From: Micromonospora sp. RP3T
Lineage (GTDB): Bacteria; Actinomycetota; Actinomycetes; Mycobacteriales; Micromonosporaceae
Assembly (NCBI RefSeq): GCF_003027925.1
Contig: NZ_PYPS01000002.1
Span: 1 to 64,000, forward strand
Length of the DNA stretch: 64,000 bases
Reading direction: 5' to 3'
Part shown: positions 39,394 through 48,905 of the stretch, piece after piece
Layout of the letters: every line of letters begins with the position of its first letter
Position numbering within the stretch: the first letter of the stretch is position 1
Position numbers and translations under genes: made by a program
Notes under the pieces: model-generated
What the model was told of the DNA's origin: nothing
Databases searched by the model: none
What the model saw: the letters and a program-made list of their open reading frames with translations, nothing else

Positions 39394-41403
39394 GTGGGCG
39401 ATTTCCAGCAGTTCGTGGCGGATGTGACGTCGCGTCTGTCCACGATGTCCAAGGGCGAGTTGTACGTCGTGGGCGACGGTCTCGACCGGGACTCACTCTG
39501 GCTCACCTTTCTCGACTCCTTCCCCGCCGGCACCAATCCGCGGTTCCGTGAGCGATCCGAGTACGACTGCTCGACCTGCCGTGGTTTCATCAAGCACTTC
39601 GGCAACGTCGTCGAGATCCACGACGGGCGGGTCCGTACCGTCTGGGCCGGGGTGTCGGCCTCCGACCCGGTCTTCTCCGTGGTCGCCGCCGCTCTGGACG
39701 AGTTCGTTCGTTCGCTGCCGTTGTCCACCGTCTTCCGGTCCGCTCAGGCGCAGTACGGAACGAAGACCACCCGGACGCTGCGCGACGGCCAGGTCGAGGT
39801 CTGGCACCACCTGCACGGCCGGGTGGCGGAGCGGCACCGCACCGAGGACGTCGGCGCGGCGCAGGGCGCCTTTGACGCCGCGGCGCAGGTCTTTCACCGG
39901 GGCCTGACCGAGCTGACCCGGCATGCTCTGGACACCGTCGTCGACCTTGTCGACGACAACGCCCTCTACCGCGGCGCGGAGCATCGTCGGGCGCTGACCG
40001 AGTTCCGCTCGCTGCAGAGTCGGTGGACCCAGGCTCCCGACCGGCGTGCCTTCGTCTACGCCAACGCCATGAACCCGGCGGCCCGGTTGCGCAACACCGT
40101 GATCGGCACGCTCGTCCAGGATCTCTCCGCGGGCGTCGACCTGGAGCAGGCGGTCCGGTCGTTCGAGGCGAAGGTGGCGCCGCAGAACTACCAGCGCCCC
40201 ACGGCGTTGATCACCCCGGGCATGGTCAAGGCCGCCATGAGGACCATTGCCGAGCTGGGCGTCGAGGAGTCGTTGCAGCGACGTTTCGCCCGGCTGTCCG
40301 ACGTGTCGGTCACCAACGTGCTGTGGGTCGACAACGACGCCCAGGAATGGATGAAGGACGGCATCGAGGGGCTGCTCATGCGGGCGGCCACCCCCCGATC
40401 GTCGAGTGCGCTGCTTCGCGACGCCGAGCCGGAGGAGATCCCCGTGGTCTCCTTCCTGAAGGACATCCTGCCCGGCGCCGCCACCATCGACCTGTGGGTC
40501 GCCAACTCCCACGAGCCGAACTTGGTCAGCCTCACCACCGGCCGGCACCCGGCTGCACCCCGGTTGTTCAAGTGGGACAACGACTTCGCCTGGTCGTACG
40601 GCGGCAACGTCACCGACTCGATCAGGGAGAGGGTCAAGCGGGCCGGCGGCAACGTATCCGGCAAGCTGCGCGTGAGCCTGTCCTGGTTCAACCACGACGA
40701 CCTCGACCTGCACGTGTACGAACCCAACGGTGACCACATCTGGTACCAGGAGAAGCGCAACAAGCTGGATGTCGACATGAACGCCGGCGGGACACTCTCC
40801 CGCGAACCGGTGGAGAACGTCACCTGGACCGACCGGGTCCCCGACGGTGCGTACCGGATCGAGGTGAACCAGTACCGCAAGCGGGACAGCACCCAGGTCG
40901 GCTTCGTGGTCGAGACCGAGAGCAACGGGAAGATCGAGCATTACCGCCACGAGCGCGCGGTCGGCCACAAGGAGACCGTCGACGTGGGCCGGATGACGGT
41001 CACCGGCGGGGTGATCACCGCCTTCCGACCGGGTGCGGACGTGCGGCCGGGCAGTGCGGGCAAGGAGTTGTGGGGCATCACCACCGAACAGTTCGTACCG
41101 GTGTCCACCATCATGTACTCGCCGAACTACTTCGACGACAACGAGGTCGGCAACCGGCACTACTTCTTCATCCTGAAGGGGTGCGTGAACGACCAGCCGA
41201 CGCGGGGGATCTACAACGAGTTCCTCCGCGGCGACCTGCAGCCGCACCGCAAGGTGTTCGAGGTGCTCGGCGACCGCACCAGGTGCGAACCGGCTCCGGA
41301 CCAGCTTTCCGGCCTCGGCTTCAGCTCCACCGTCCGTAGCTCGGCGCTCGCCAAGGTGACCATGACCGGCGGACGGCGCCGCCTCATCAGCATCCAGTTC
41401 TGA
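39394..41403 (+). CDS. Large uncharacterised protein with YfaP/DUF2135-like domain, resembling phage proteins
   Basis: A 669-residue protein with no signal peptide. The central-to-C-terminal part (about 420-530) has LSWFNHDDLDLHVYEP and LDVDMNAGG, the pattern of the YfaP/DUF2135 beta domain. The N-terminal 350 residues and the C terminus (MYSPNYFDDNE, KVFEVLG) resemble uncharacterised proteins I associate with large phages. GTG 39394 is chosen after AGGGGGA. It is followed after 30 bases by the short gene at 41434. The function is unknown. Confidence 0.7.
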   Translation: MGDFQQFVADVTSRLSTMSKGELYVVGDGLDRDSLWLTFLDSFPAGTNPRFRERSEYDCSTCRGFIKHFGNVVEIHDGRVRTVWAGVSASDPVFSVVAAALDEFVRSLPLSTVFRSAQAQYGTKTTRTLRDGQVEVWHHLHGRVAERHRTEDVGAAQGAFDAAAQVFHRGLTELTRHALDTVVDLVDDNALYRGAEHRRALTEFRSLQSRWTQAPDRRAFVYANAMNPAARLRNTVIGTLVQDLSAGVDLEQAVRSFEAKVAPQNYQRPTALITPGMVKAAMRTIAELGVEESLQRRFARLSDVSVTNVLWVDNDAQEWMKDGIEGLLMRAATPRSSSALLRDAEPEEIPVVSFLKDILPGAATIDLWVANSHEPNLVSLTTGRHPAAPRLFKWDNDFAWSYGGNVTDSIRERVKRAGGNVSGKLRVSLSWFNHDDLDLHVYEPNGDHIWYQEKRNKLDVDMNAGGTLSREPVENVTWTDRVPDGAYRIEVNQYRKRDSTQVGFVVETESNGKIEHYRHERAVGHKETVDVGRMTVTGGVITAFRPGADVRPGSAGKELWGITTEQFVPVSTIMYSPNYFDDNEVGNRHYFFILKGCVNDQPTRGIYNEFLRGDLQPHRKVFEVLGDRTRCEPAPDQLSGLGFSSTVRSSALAKVTMTGGRRRLISIQF

Positions 41404-41433
41404 TCCCTGCTCCGATATTCCAGAGAGGTCACC

Positions 41434-41829
41434 GTGACCATTTTCGAGAAGGCCACCCGGGAGAAGTTCCGCTATCCGTCGACCAAGGGACTGCTGACCA
41501 CGGAACAGCTGTGGGAGCTTCCGCTGACCGCCAAGTCCGGCTTCAGCCTCGATGATGTGGCCAAGGCCGTCAACGCCGAACTCAAGGCCGTCGACACCGA
41601 GTCGTTCGTGGCCACCGAGGCCGATCCGGCCAAGGCGACCCTGGAGACCAAGCTGGAGGTCGTCAAGCACGTCATCGCCGTCCGCCTCGCGGAGGACCAG
41701 GCGGCGAAGGCGGCGGCGGCCAGGAAGCTGGAGAAGGAGAAGCTGCTGGCGGTCCTGGGCCGCAAGCAGGACGCGGTCCTGGAAAACCTGACCGAGGCAG
41801 AGCTGCTGGCCCGAATCAACAACCTGTAG
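41434..41829 (+). CDS. Small phage-type protein with C-terminal coiled coil
   Basis: A 131-residue protein: EKATREKFRYPSTKG at the start, LWELPLT (about 28-34), an acidic helical middle, then a Lys/Ala/Glu-rich helix (about 88-115) ending in EAELLARI. This matches small proteins common in tailed phages. AGAGAGGT precedes GTG 41434. It forms a two-gene unit with the upstream large protein. The function is unknown. Confidence 0.65.
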   Translation: MTIFEKATREKFRYPSTKGLLTTEQLWELPLTAKSGFSLDDVAKAVNAELKAVDTESFVATEADPAKATLETKLEVVKHVIAVRLAEDQAAKAAAARKLEKEKLLAVLGRKQDAVLENLTEAELLARINNL

Positions 41830-41903
41830 CAGGAGCCGTGACGGTCCCCTGTCGGTGTGGTGGGGCGGCGGTGCCGATCACCCCTCGGACACGGACCGGA
41901 ACC

Positions 41904-41942
41904 AACGGTGCGTGGCAAGGTCGACACTTGCCCCGCACCGTT
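41904..41942 (+). terminator. Strong hairpin terminator
   Basis: 16-base arms (41904-41919 and 41927-41942, starting AACGGTGCG) with a single mismatch and a 7-base loop, followed by CCTGTTTC. It ends the phage-type gene pair. No gene is seen in 41943-42092. Confidence 0.8.
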
Positions 41943-42092
41943 CCTGTTTCCGGGTCGTACGACGGGTGCAGCCGCAGCCTGTGGTGGACCCCGGGCTCGT
42001 GCTCCGGGCCGCGCCCTACGAGTTCTTCGAGTTCCTCGACGACGGCCATGAGGCGCTGTCGCCGACGCCCGGCACCGGCCCTGCCTCCAGCG

Positions 42093-42569
42093 TCACAGCC
42101 GGGCCTCGGCGAGGTCGCGGCCGGCGGTGGCGCGAGTCCCCCGCGGCCAGAGCCACGCGGCGCGCAGGATGAAGGCCAGGAGCAGCAGCTCGAGCCCGAT
42201 GGACAGGCCGTAGAAGGAGAAGTACCTCCAGGACTCGCCGTCCGCGTTGTACACCGAGACGGGGACGTAGAGCGTCGCCACGATGAGGTTGACGATGCGG
42301 TTGACCCGGGCCGGGAGTGCCGTGGAGAGCAGGATCATGAGGATCGGGACGGCCATGAGCGTGAGCGCGAGGGCGACGAAGGTGGGGCCGGTGTCGAACT
42401 CGTGAACGACGCCGCCCCGGATCTCGTCGATGAAGCCGGGCTTGTACAGGGCGAGGTAGTCGACGTAGAGGTAGAGGAACATGAAGCTGGTCCAGGCCGC
42501 GGCGAGCTTCGCCTGGACCGGGATGTGCGGCTCCTGGAGCGCACCGGCTGGTCTGTCGGTTCTGATCAT
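42093..42569 (-). CDS. Small membrane protein (DUF6326-like)
   Basis: A 158-residue protein with four membrane helices. The first contains SFMFLYLYVDYLALY with acidic residues after it (PGFIDEIRGG), as in DUF6326-type proteins. The function is unknown. It is transcribed alone, divergent from the histidine kinase gene. Confidence 0.7.
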   Translation of the reverse strand: MIRTDRPAGALQEPHIPVQAKLAAAWTSFMFLYLYVDYLALYKPGFIDEIRGGVVHEFDTGPTFVALALTLMAVPILMILLSTALPARVNRIVNLIVATLYVPVSVYNADGESWRYFSFYGLSIGLELLLLAFILRAAWLWPRGTRATAGRDLAEARL

Positions 42570-42755
42570 CGGTTCTCCCGGGTGCTGGTGTCAGTCGGGT
42601 CGGCTCACCCGACGTCTTCACTATGAGCAGCGCTGACCGGTGCCACATCCGCTCGTGGGCTCGCGCCGTCCCGGTCCCCGGCACGGGAAAGCCGCCGTAC
42701 TTTCGGCTGATTCGCCCGAGCGGCGGCCCCCCTACGTTGTCCGCGAGGGGGAAGC

Positions 42756-43889
42756 ATGGTTGCTGGGATCTGGGCTGAACCGCGCCCCGCGCGCCCGCCG
42801 GTGCGGGTCTGGCGGGACTGGGCGCTGTCCTCGGCTCTCGTCGCGATCTCGCTCGTCGAGATACTGCTGCGCGACGACCGGGCCTGGGCGCCGCTGCTGG
42901 TCGGCGTCAGCGTCGTGGTCGCGGCGTGCCTGCTCTGGCGACGCACGCGGCCGCTGGCCGCGGTCGCCGTTGCCTTCGGAACCGTTCTCGCGTTCGACAT
43001 CGCGAGGATCGCGGTCCTCGACGTCACCGGTCTGCTGGGCATCGCGGGGCTGCTGGTGCTGCCGTACGCCCTGCTGCGCTGGGGGGCAGGTCGAGAGGCC
43101 GCCGTCGGACTCGGCATCATCCTCGTCTGGCTACCCGTCACCCTCGTCGCGGACCCGACCTCACCCGCGGAGAAGATCGCCGGTTACGGGTTCTTCCTGT
43201 TCTCGGCCGCGCTCGGCGCGGCGGTGCGCTACCGCGCCAGAAGCCATGACCGCGACATCGAGCAGGTGCGGCTTCGTCAGCGCAACGAACTCGCCCGCGA
43301 GCTGCACGACACGGTCGGCCACCGCGTCCTGGCCATCGCCGTCCAGGCACAGGCGGGTCGCGCGCTGTCCGCCGCGGATCCGCAGCGCGCGCTGGCCACC
43401 CTGGTCACGATCGAGGAAGAGGCGTCCCGGACGCTCCGGGAGATGCGAGCGCTCGTCGGGGTGCTGCGCGACGGAACGGACGCCGACCTCGTCCCCCGAC
43501 GAGGGGTGGCGGACGTCGAACGACTCGCTCGTCCCGGCGGCGAGGTGCTGGGCGTCCGCGTGCGGGTCTCCGGCGACGTCGAGACCGTCGAGCCGGCGGT
43601 CGGCACCGCGCTCTACCTGATCGCCGCCGAGGCGGTCACCAACGCGACCCGCCACGCCTCCGGCGCCACCGGCGTCACCGTCGACGTCACGGCATCCCGC
43701 AACCAGGTGCACCTGCGGGTGCGTGATGACGGCGAGGCGACCACCACCAGCTCCCCGCACGCCGGCTACGGGCTGCGCGGCATGGCCGAGCGGGCGAGCC
43801 TGCTCGGCGGCACCCTCCGGGCGGGACCTCACCCGGACGGCGGCTGGCGCGTCGACGCCTCGCTGCCTCGGAAAGGGCGGGCGTCATGA
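42756..43889 (+). CDS. Sensor histidine kinase (NarL-partner type)
   Basis: A 377-residue kinase: an N-terminal membrane region of about five helices, a HisKA_3 domain with the phospho-acceptor His in ELARELHDTVGH (about residue 188), then the HATPase domain with EAVTNATRHA and GLRGMAER. GAGGGGGA precedes ATG 42756. It overlaps its response regulator by ATGA. The signal is unknown; the sensor has almost no extracytoplasmic part, so it may sense membrane state. Confidence 0.93.
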   Translation: MVAGIWAEPRPARPPVRVWRDWALSSALVAISLVEILLRDDRAWAPLLVGVSVVVAACLLWRRTRPLAAVAVAFGTVLAFDIARIAVLDVTGLLGIAGLLVLPYALLRWGAGREAAVGLGIILVWLPVTLVADPTSPAEKIAGYGFFLFSAALGAAVRYRARSHDRDIEQVRLRQRNELARELHDTVGHRVLAIAVQAQAGRALSAADPQRALATLVTIEEEASRTLREMRALVGVLRDGTDADLVPRRGVADVERLARPGGEVLGVRVRVSGDVETVEPAVGTALYLIAAEAVTNATRHASGATGVTVDVTASRNQVHLRVRDDGEATTTSSPHAGYGLRGMAERASLLGGTLRAGPHPDGGWRVDASLPRKGRAS

Positions 43890-44542
43890 CCATCCGGGTG
43901 CTGGTCGCCGACGACCAGGACATCGTCCGGGCCGGGCTGTGCATGATCCTGGACGCCCAGCCGGGCATCACCGTCGTCGGTGAGGCCGCCGACGGCCGCC
44001 GGGCGATCGCCCTGGCCCGTTCGCTGCGTCCCGATGTGTGCCTGCTGGACATCCGGATGCCCGAGGTCGACGGGATCGAAGCCACCCGCCAGCTCGCCGG
44101 CGCCGACGTCGTCGATCCGCTGCCCGTCGTCGTCATCACCACCTTCGACCTCGACGAGTACGTCTACGGCGCGTTGAAGGCAGGCGCCCGGGGCTTCCTC
44201 CTCAAGGACGCCGGCGCCGAGATGCTCGCCCAGGCCGTCCATGCCGCCGCACGTGGCGACGCCCTGATCGCCCCGAACATCACCGCGAGGCTGCTGTCCT
44301 CCTTCGCGAACAGCCGTCCGCGCCCGGTGCCACCCGAGCCGGTCGAGGCGCTGACCGCTCGCGAGGAACAGGTCCTGCTGGCTGCCGCTCGCGGGCGGAC
44401 CAACAGCGAGATCGGCGACGAGCTGGCGATCAGCCTCAGCACCGTCAAGACCCACATCGCCGCCCTGATGCGCAAGCTCAACGCCCGCAACCGCGTCGAG
44501 ATCGTCATGTGGGCCTACGAGACCCGCCGCGTCGGCGTCTGA
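43886..44542 (+). CDS. NarL/LuxR-type response regulator
   Basis: A 218-residue regulator. The receiver domain has DDQ at 9-11 and the phospho-acceptor Asp in LLDIRMP (about residue 54), and the C-terminal LuxR helix-turn-helix reads TNSEIGDELAISLSTVKTH. Partner of the kinase just upstream. Targets are unknown; the divergent DUF6326-like gene is one candidate. Confidence 0.95.
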   Translation: MTIRVLVADDQDIVRAGLCMILDAQPGITVVGEAADGRRAIALARSLRPDVCLLDIRMPEVDGIEATRQLAGADVVDPLPVVVITTFDLDEYVYGALKAGARGFLLKDAGAEMLAQAVHAAARGDALIAPNITARLLSSFANSRPRPVPPEPVEALTAREEQVLLAAARGRTNSEIGDELAISLSTVKTHIAALMRKLNARNRVEIVMWAYETRRVGV

Positions 44543-44626
44543 CCGGTGCCCGCCTGCGCGAACCCGGATGCGGGAACACCGGTGGGCCGGACAAGGCGAG
44601 GAACTCACCTCGCGTCGCGGCCGGGA

Positions 44627-44658
44627 CCGGAACCCCCGCCGGTCGGCGGGGGTTCCGG
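44627..44658. terminator. Bidirectional hairpin terminator
   Basis: Perfect 14-base arms (CCGGAACCCCCGCC and complement) with a four-base loop GGTC, between the convergent response regulator and PIG-L genes. Confidence 0.85.
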
Positions 44659-44666
44659 CTCGCGGA

Positions 44667-47363
44667 TCAGGTCAACGGGACCTGGCGGGCGAGTGCCGCA
44701 CCGCCGCTTTCGAAGGCGGCCAGGACGGAGGTGGGCGTGCCACCGGTCACCGGCACCAGGACGGTGACCGGGCGGCCGGGACGGAGCCGCACCGTGTGCT
44801 CACCGAGCGACCGGTCGCCGTCGTAGGTGTGCAGGTAGGCCGTGCCGGCGCGGTCGGCCCGGACGGTCACCCGCACGCCGCCGGCCACCTGTCGTTGGCC
44901 GGTCAGTCGCAGCGCCCGTTCGGGCAGCCGGGCCACGGCGGCCGGCGCGACGCCGTCCACCGCCGACTGCGCGATGGTCTGCGCGCTGTGCACGCTGCGC
45001 GCGGCGGTGTCGGGGAAGACCGGGGCGCTGGGCTGCCGGTCCGCCGGGGTGAGACCCGGCAGGGTGACCAGCCCGTACCGGTACGGGTCGGCGCGGACGC
45101 CGGTGAACGTGGACCAGCCGAGCCGGGACTGGGAGCTGAGGTCCTGGGTGTCCGAGTCGTAGACCAGCACGTTGAAGCCCATGTGCGTCGGGTCGATCGC
45201 GTCGGGCAGCACCGCGAACGGGATGCGGGCCTCGATGGTGTAACCGGTGTACGGGGCGGTGACCTTACTGACCACGGTCATGCCGGGAGCGGTCGTGGCA
45301 CCCGGTCCCTGCCGGTTGTCGGCGTCCCGCTGCCAGCACGGCGGGTCGCCGTTGGCGGGGTCGTCGGTGACCGGGAAGATGCCCGCCTTGAACACGGTGG
45401 AAGTGTCCGTCGAGTTCCCCTTCGGGTCGACGATGATCTCGACGCTGTCGGTGCGTCGCTGCCGCTTGCAGTCCTGGGGCACCACCTTCTTGCCGAGGAC
45501 GTCATCGGTGACCTGCACGAAGACGAGGAGGGCGTCCTCGGTCCAGGCGATCCGCCCGGTGGCCGAGGCGTCCTGTCCGGTGGTGGCCTGTCCCTCCCAG
45601 ATGCGGGACAGGTCCAGCTCCTCGCCCGGGTACTCGCCGGGGCCGGCCACCCCGTCGACGGCGTGGCTCTGCCCGGCGCGCGGGACCACGCTGGTCGGCA
45701 CGATCTCCAGGGCGCCGGTCTCCACCGTGCTGCCGGTGCCGCTGGTGGTGGTGATGGTGAAGCCGTAGTCGCCGCCGTCGCCGCCCTCGTTGGCGGTCGG
45801 CAGGGTGGGGTCACTGTTGGTAACGGTGAAGGTCACCGCGCCGGTGGCGCCCGGCGCCAGGCCGGGGTAGCTCTTCGTCGCCGCGTCCGCTGTGAAGCCG
45901 GCCGGCAGGCCGAGGGCGACGGTGCCGCTCTGCGTCGTCGTGCCCTGGTTGCGCAGGTCGATCCGGACGGTCCGGCTCCTGCCCGAGCCGATGGTCAGCA
46001 CCGGCTTGATCAGAGTGTCGAGTTGCGGGTAGCCGCTGTCGCCGGCCCAGCTCCGGAACAGCCCGACCTCGGGCAGCGGCTCCAGGGTGCCGCGCACGTC
46101 GGCGACCACCCGGACGGCGCGGTCGGTCCGGCCGGCGCCCTGGCCGGTGGTGAGCGACGCGCCGAGCAGGTGCTGGGCGTTGGTGCCGGCGCCGGCCGGG
46201 ACGGTCACGGTGAAGGTGGCCGTACGCTCCTTGCCGGCCGGTACGGCGCCGCGGAGCGCGCCGGAGCCGGTGGCGGTCCAGCCCTCGGGCAGCCGCAGCG
46301 CGACCCGGGGCGCGGTCAGCGCCCGGTTGCGGGGCGCCCGTACGTGGGCGGTGACCGTGACGCGCTGCCCGGGGGCGAGGTCGAACCGGTCGGCGGTCAG
46401 CTGGAACTCGGTGCCGCGGGGCAGTCCGCCGGCGGCCGGGGGCAGCACCGATCCGCGCAGGATCGCCTCGGGTGAGGTGTCCGACGGGTCGTACGGGACG
46501 CGGCTGTCGACCAGGGTGTAGAAGTCGCAGCGGATCGCGGCGGGGTCGGTGGGGGCGGCGGCGGTGCCCGCCCAGCCCTGGGTGACGTACTCCCGGCGGG
46601 CGTCGACCTCGATCTCGGCCCAGGTCCGGCCGTCGGCGGCGCGAGTGCCCTCCCAGACGCCGAACACCTGGTCGGTGGGGACGGTCGGCACGAAGCTGGA
46701 GGCGCACAGTGGCCCGGCCGTCGAGGTGCCGGTGCCGCCGGTACGCAGCAGCTTGGCCGCCCGGAACGGCGTGAGCCCTTCCCGGGTGAGCTGCTCGGGG
46801 AAGGCCCTGGGGTCGGCGGCGGCGTGGAACGCCTCGGCGGCGAACCGGGCGGCCTGCTGGTGGTTGCCGTGGTTGCCGGGGGTGGGGGACGGGTTCATCG
46901 TCATCAGGATCTCGGGCCGGGTCTGCCGGATCACCCGGACGATCTGGCCCAGGGTCTCGTCGTGGCCCCAGATCTGTTCCGACAGGGGCGCCGAGGCCGT
47001 GTACCAGAAGTCGACGCGGTCGAGGTTGTAGAGGTTCTCCACCCCGGCCTTGCCGATGGCGGTGCGCTCCTCGCGCTCCCGGATGATGCCCAGCGGCGGT
47101 CCCTCCTCCAGGCCGACGGCGTTGCCCCCGCCCTCGCCGCGGGTGATGGTGACGACGCCGGCCTTGGCGCCGTACTTCTCCTTCCACTGGCCGAGGGTGG
47201 CGAGGCTGCCGGCCTCGTCGTCGGGGTGCGCGCTGACGAAGAGCACGTCCAGGTCGACCGCGTCGGTCGGGCGGGCGGTGGGGGGTGCGGCGTGGGCCAC
47301 GACCGGTGTCCCGGACAGGGCCAGGGCGAGCGCCGTGGGTAGCAGGAACGCCTTGATGCGCAT
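44667..47363 (-). CDS. Secreted multidomain PIG-L deacetylase
   Basis: An 898-residue exported protein. It starts with a Sec signal peptide (about 1-27, cleaved after VVAHA). The PIG-L deacetylase domain follows, with zinc motif AHPDDE (about 45) and NHGNHQQ near residue 175. Next come NEW3-like beta domains and a CBM9-like module (VDGVAGPGEYPG, about 590-790), then a C-terminal beta domain. PIG-L enzymes remove N-acetyl groups from GlcNAc-containing substrates; the CBM suggests an extracellular polysaccharide. AAGGA precedes ATG 47363. The LacI gene lies upstream and may control it. Confidence 0.88.
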   Translation of the reverse strand: MRIKAFLLPTALALALSGTPVVAHAAPPTARPTDAVDLDVLFVSAHPDDEAGSLATLGQWKEKYGAKAGVVTITRGEGGGNAVGLEEGPPLGIIREREERTAIGKAGVENLYNLDRVDFWYTASAPLSEQIWGHDETLGQIVRVIRQTRPEILMTMNPSPTPGNHGNHQQAARFAAEAFHAAADPRAFPEQLTREGLTPFRAAKLLRTGGTGTSTAGPLCASSFVPTVPTDQVFGVWEGTRAADGRTWAEIEVDARREYVTQGWAGTAAAPTDPAAIRCDFYTLVDSRVPYDPSDTSPEAILRGSVLPPAAGGLPRGTEFQLTADRFDLAPGQRVTVTAHVRAPRNRALTAPRVALRLPEGWTATGSGALRGAVPAGKERTATFTVTVPAGAGTNAQHLLGASLTTGQGAGRTDRAVRVVADVRGTLEPLPEVGLFRSWAGDSGYPQLDTLIKPVLTIGSGRSRTVRIDLRNQGTTTQSGTVALGLPAGFTADAATKSYPGLAPGATGAVTFTVTNSDPTLPTANEGGDGGDYGFTITTTSGTGSTVETGALEIVPTSVVPRAGQSHAVDGVAGPGEYPGEELDLSRIWEGQATTGQDASATGRIAWTEDALLVFVQVTDDVLGKKVVPQDCKRQRRTDSVEIIVDPKGNSTDTSTVFKAGIFPVTDDPANGDPPCWQRDADNRQGPGATTAPGMTVVSKVTAPYTGYTIEARIPFAVLPDAIDPTHMGFNVLVYDSDTQDLSSQSRLGWSTFTGVRADPYRYGLVTLPGLTPADRQPSAPVFPDTAARSVHSAQTIAQSAVDGVAPAAVARLPERALRLTGQRQVAGGVRVTVRADRAGTAYLHTYDGDRSLGEHTVRLRPGRPVTVLVPVTGGTPTSVLAAFESGGAALARQVPLT

Positions 47364-47548
47364 GCAGATCCTTTCGTGCGGCGAGGTCCGCGCAGCGGCC
47401 GACGACGTCGGGCGCGGCTGCGCCGACGGCGGGGGTCGCGGGTGGACGCTGAGTGGGGCCGCCAGGGGGCGGCAGGCCCGGGAGCACCGGCGTGGGACGG
47501 GTGCCGGTAGCACGGCGGTCCGTACACACTGGAAGGCCTTCGCCGGAG

Positions 47549-47578
47549 ACGCTAGGGAGCGGCGCGGCGGCTCGTCAA
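47549..47578 (-). promoter_or_regulatory. Promoter of the PIG-L gene
   Basis: On the minus strand, TTGACG (47578-47573) and TAGCGT (47554-47549) with 18 bases between. A near-palindrome CTTTGCAAG at 47581-47589 sits just upstream of the -35 and could be a LacI-type site. The long untranslated leader to ATG 47363 is about 180 bases. No gene is seen in 47364-47848. Confidence 0.6.
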
Positions 47579-47703
47579 TGCTTTGCAAGGACTTTCTTAA
47601 TTTCCAGAAGAAAACAAGTAGCCGAGCAAAACGCGGCGCGTGGGTGTGGCGCGCGAGGCCGCGCCGACATGCCCCGCGCCCGGAACCGGCGGTGTTTTCG
47701 CTG

Positions 47704-47717
47704 CCAAAGCGCTTCGG
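47704..47717. promoter_or_regulatory. LacI-family operator candidate
   Basis: CCAAAGCGCTTCGG, with the perfect palindromic core AAGCGCTT and a central CG step as LacI-family operators usually have. It lies between the LacI stop codon and the PIG-L promoter. Confidence 0.45.
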
Positions 47718-47848
47718 GTGTACGCCGCATCAGCCTTTCGGCCACTTGACCGTTTAATTCGTTCGCCGTATGAAGTAAGGGTGACTGACGTGGTGCTGTC
47801 CCCACAGAGCCGGGTGGGTCGAGCGGTGGACCGGGAACCCCGCCGCCG

Positions 47849-48865
47849 CTATCCCGCCGACGAGGTGGGGGAGAAGTCTCCGGTGGTGGCCCGCACGATC
47901 AGTTCGGGTGCCAGGCGCGCCGATCGGGCCTCGCCCGAGGCCAGCAGGTTCAACATCGTGTGCAGCGCCTGCGCGCCCATGTCGCGCAGCGGCTGACGGA
48001 TGGAGGTGAGGGGCACCAGCAGTTGGGCGTCCACGTCGATGTCGTTGTAGCCGACGACCGCCACCTGCCGACCCACCCGCAGGCCGTGGTCGCGCAGCGT
48101 GCCCATCGCCCCGATGGCGGCGAAGTCGTTGACGGCGAAGACGCCGTCCGGCCTCCCGGACTCCAGCAGCCGGGACATCGCCGCCGCCCCGCCGGCCACG
48201 TCGAAGCTGGACGGGGCGACCCACCGCGGGTCGACCGGCACACCGCGTGCCTTCGCCGCGGCGAGGAAGCCGCTGACCCGGTCGGCCGAGGTGCTGGCGT
48301 GCTCGGGGCCGGCGACCACGGCCAGCCGCCGGCACCCGACGTCGATCAGGTGGTCCGCGGCCAGCCGACCCCCGAGGCGGTCCCGGCCGGTCACCGAGGG
48401 GTGACCGCGGGACGCGCGACTGACCAGCACGAACGGCACCCGGTCGGCGGCGAGGCGGGCCAGCATGGGGTCGGTGCGCCGGGCGTCACCGATGATGAGC
48501 CCGTCCACCCGTTCCCCGATGAACCGTTTGATCCGTACCGCCCGCGCCTCGTCGTCGTCCCACGAGCTGCTGACGACCGCCTGGTAGCCGGCGCTCGCGG
48601 CGGCGGCGTCGATGCCCTCGAACACGGTGGCGAGCACGATGTCGGTGATCCGGGGGACCAGCACCCCGATCACCCCGGTCTTGCCGCTGCGCAGGCTCGC
48701 CGCCCACCGGTCCCGGTGGAAGCCGAGATCCTTCGCCGCGTCGACGATCCGGGCCGCCGTGGCGGGGCTGACCCGGACGTCGTCGCCGCGCAGGACGCGG
48801 GAGACCGTGGAGACGTGCACACCGGTGAAGTCGGCGACATCCCGCAACGTCACCCGTTTGTTCAC
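47849..48865 (-). CDS. LacI-family transcriptional regulator
   Basis: A 338-residue repressor. The N-terminal helix-turn-helix reads VTLRDVADFTGVHVSTVSRVL, followed by the hinge and a periplasmic-binding-protein-like effector domain (GVLVPRITDIV, FAVNDFAAIGAM, VVGYNDIDV). GGGAGG precedes GTG 48865. It follows the SDR gene by 40 bases and could be the last gene of the catabolic operon, its repressor, and perhaps a regulator of the PIG-L gene. Confidence 0.93.
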   Translation of the reverse strand: MNKRVTLRDVADFTGVHVSTVSRVLRGDDVRVSPATAARIVDAAKDLGFHRDRWAASLRSGKTGVIGVLVPRITDIVLATVFEGIDAAAASAGYQAVVSSSWDDDEARAVRIKRFIGERVDGLIIGDARRTDPMLARLAADRVPFVLVSRASRGHPSVTGRDRLGGRLAADHLIDVGCRRLAVVAGPEHASTSADRVSGFLAAAKARGVPVDPRWVAPSSFDVAGGAAAMSRLLESGRPDGVFAVNDFAAIGAMGTLRDHGLRVGRQVAVVGYNDIDVDAQLLVPLTSIRQPLRDMGAQALHTMLNLLASGEARSARLAPELIVRATTGDFSPTSSAG

Positions 48866-48905
48866 AGTGCCTCCCGTGGCGCACGTCGAGGTGGTCCCCG
48901 GCAAC

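Noticed and set aside
41943..42092. Short + strand open frames after the phage-type pair
   Set aside because: They lack ribosome sites and are shadows of the convergent membrane protein gene or lie beyond the terminator.
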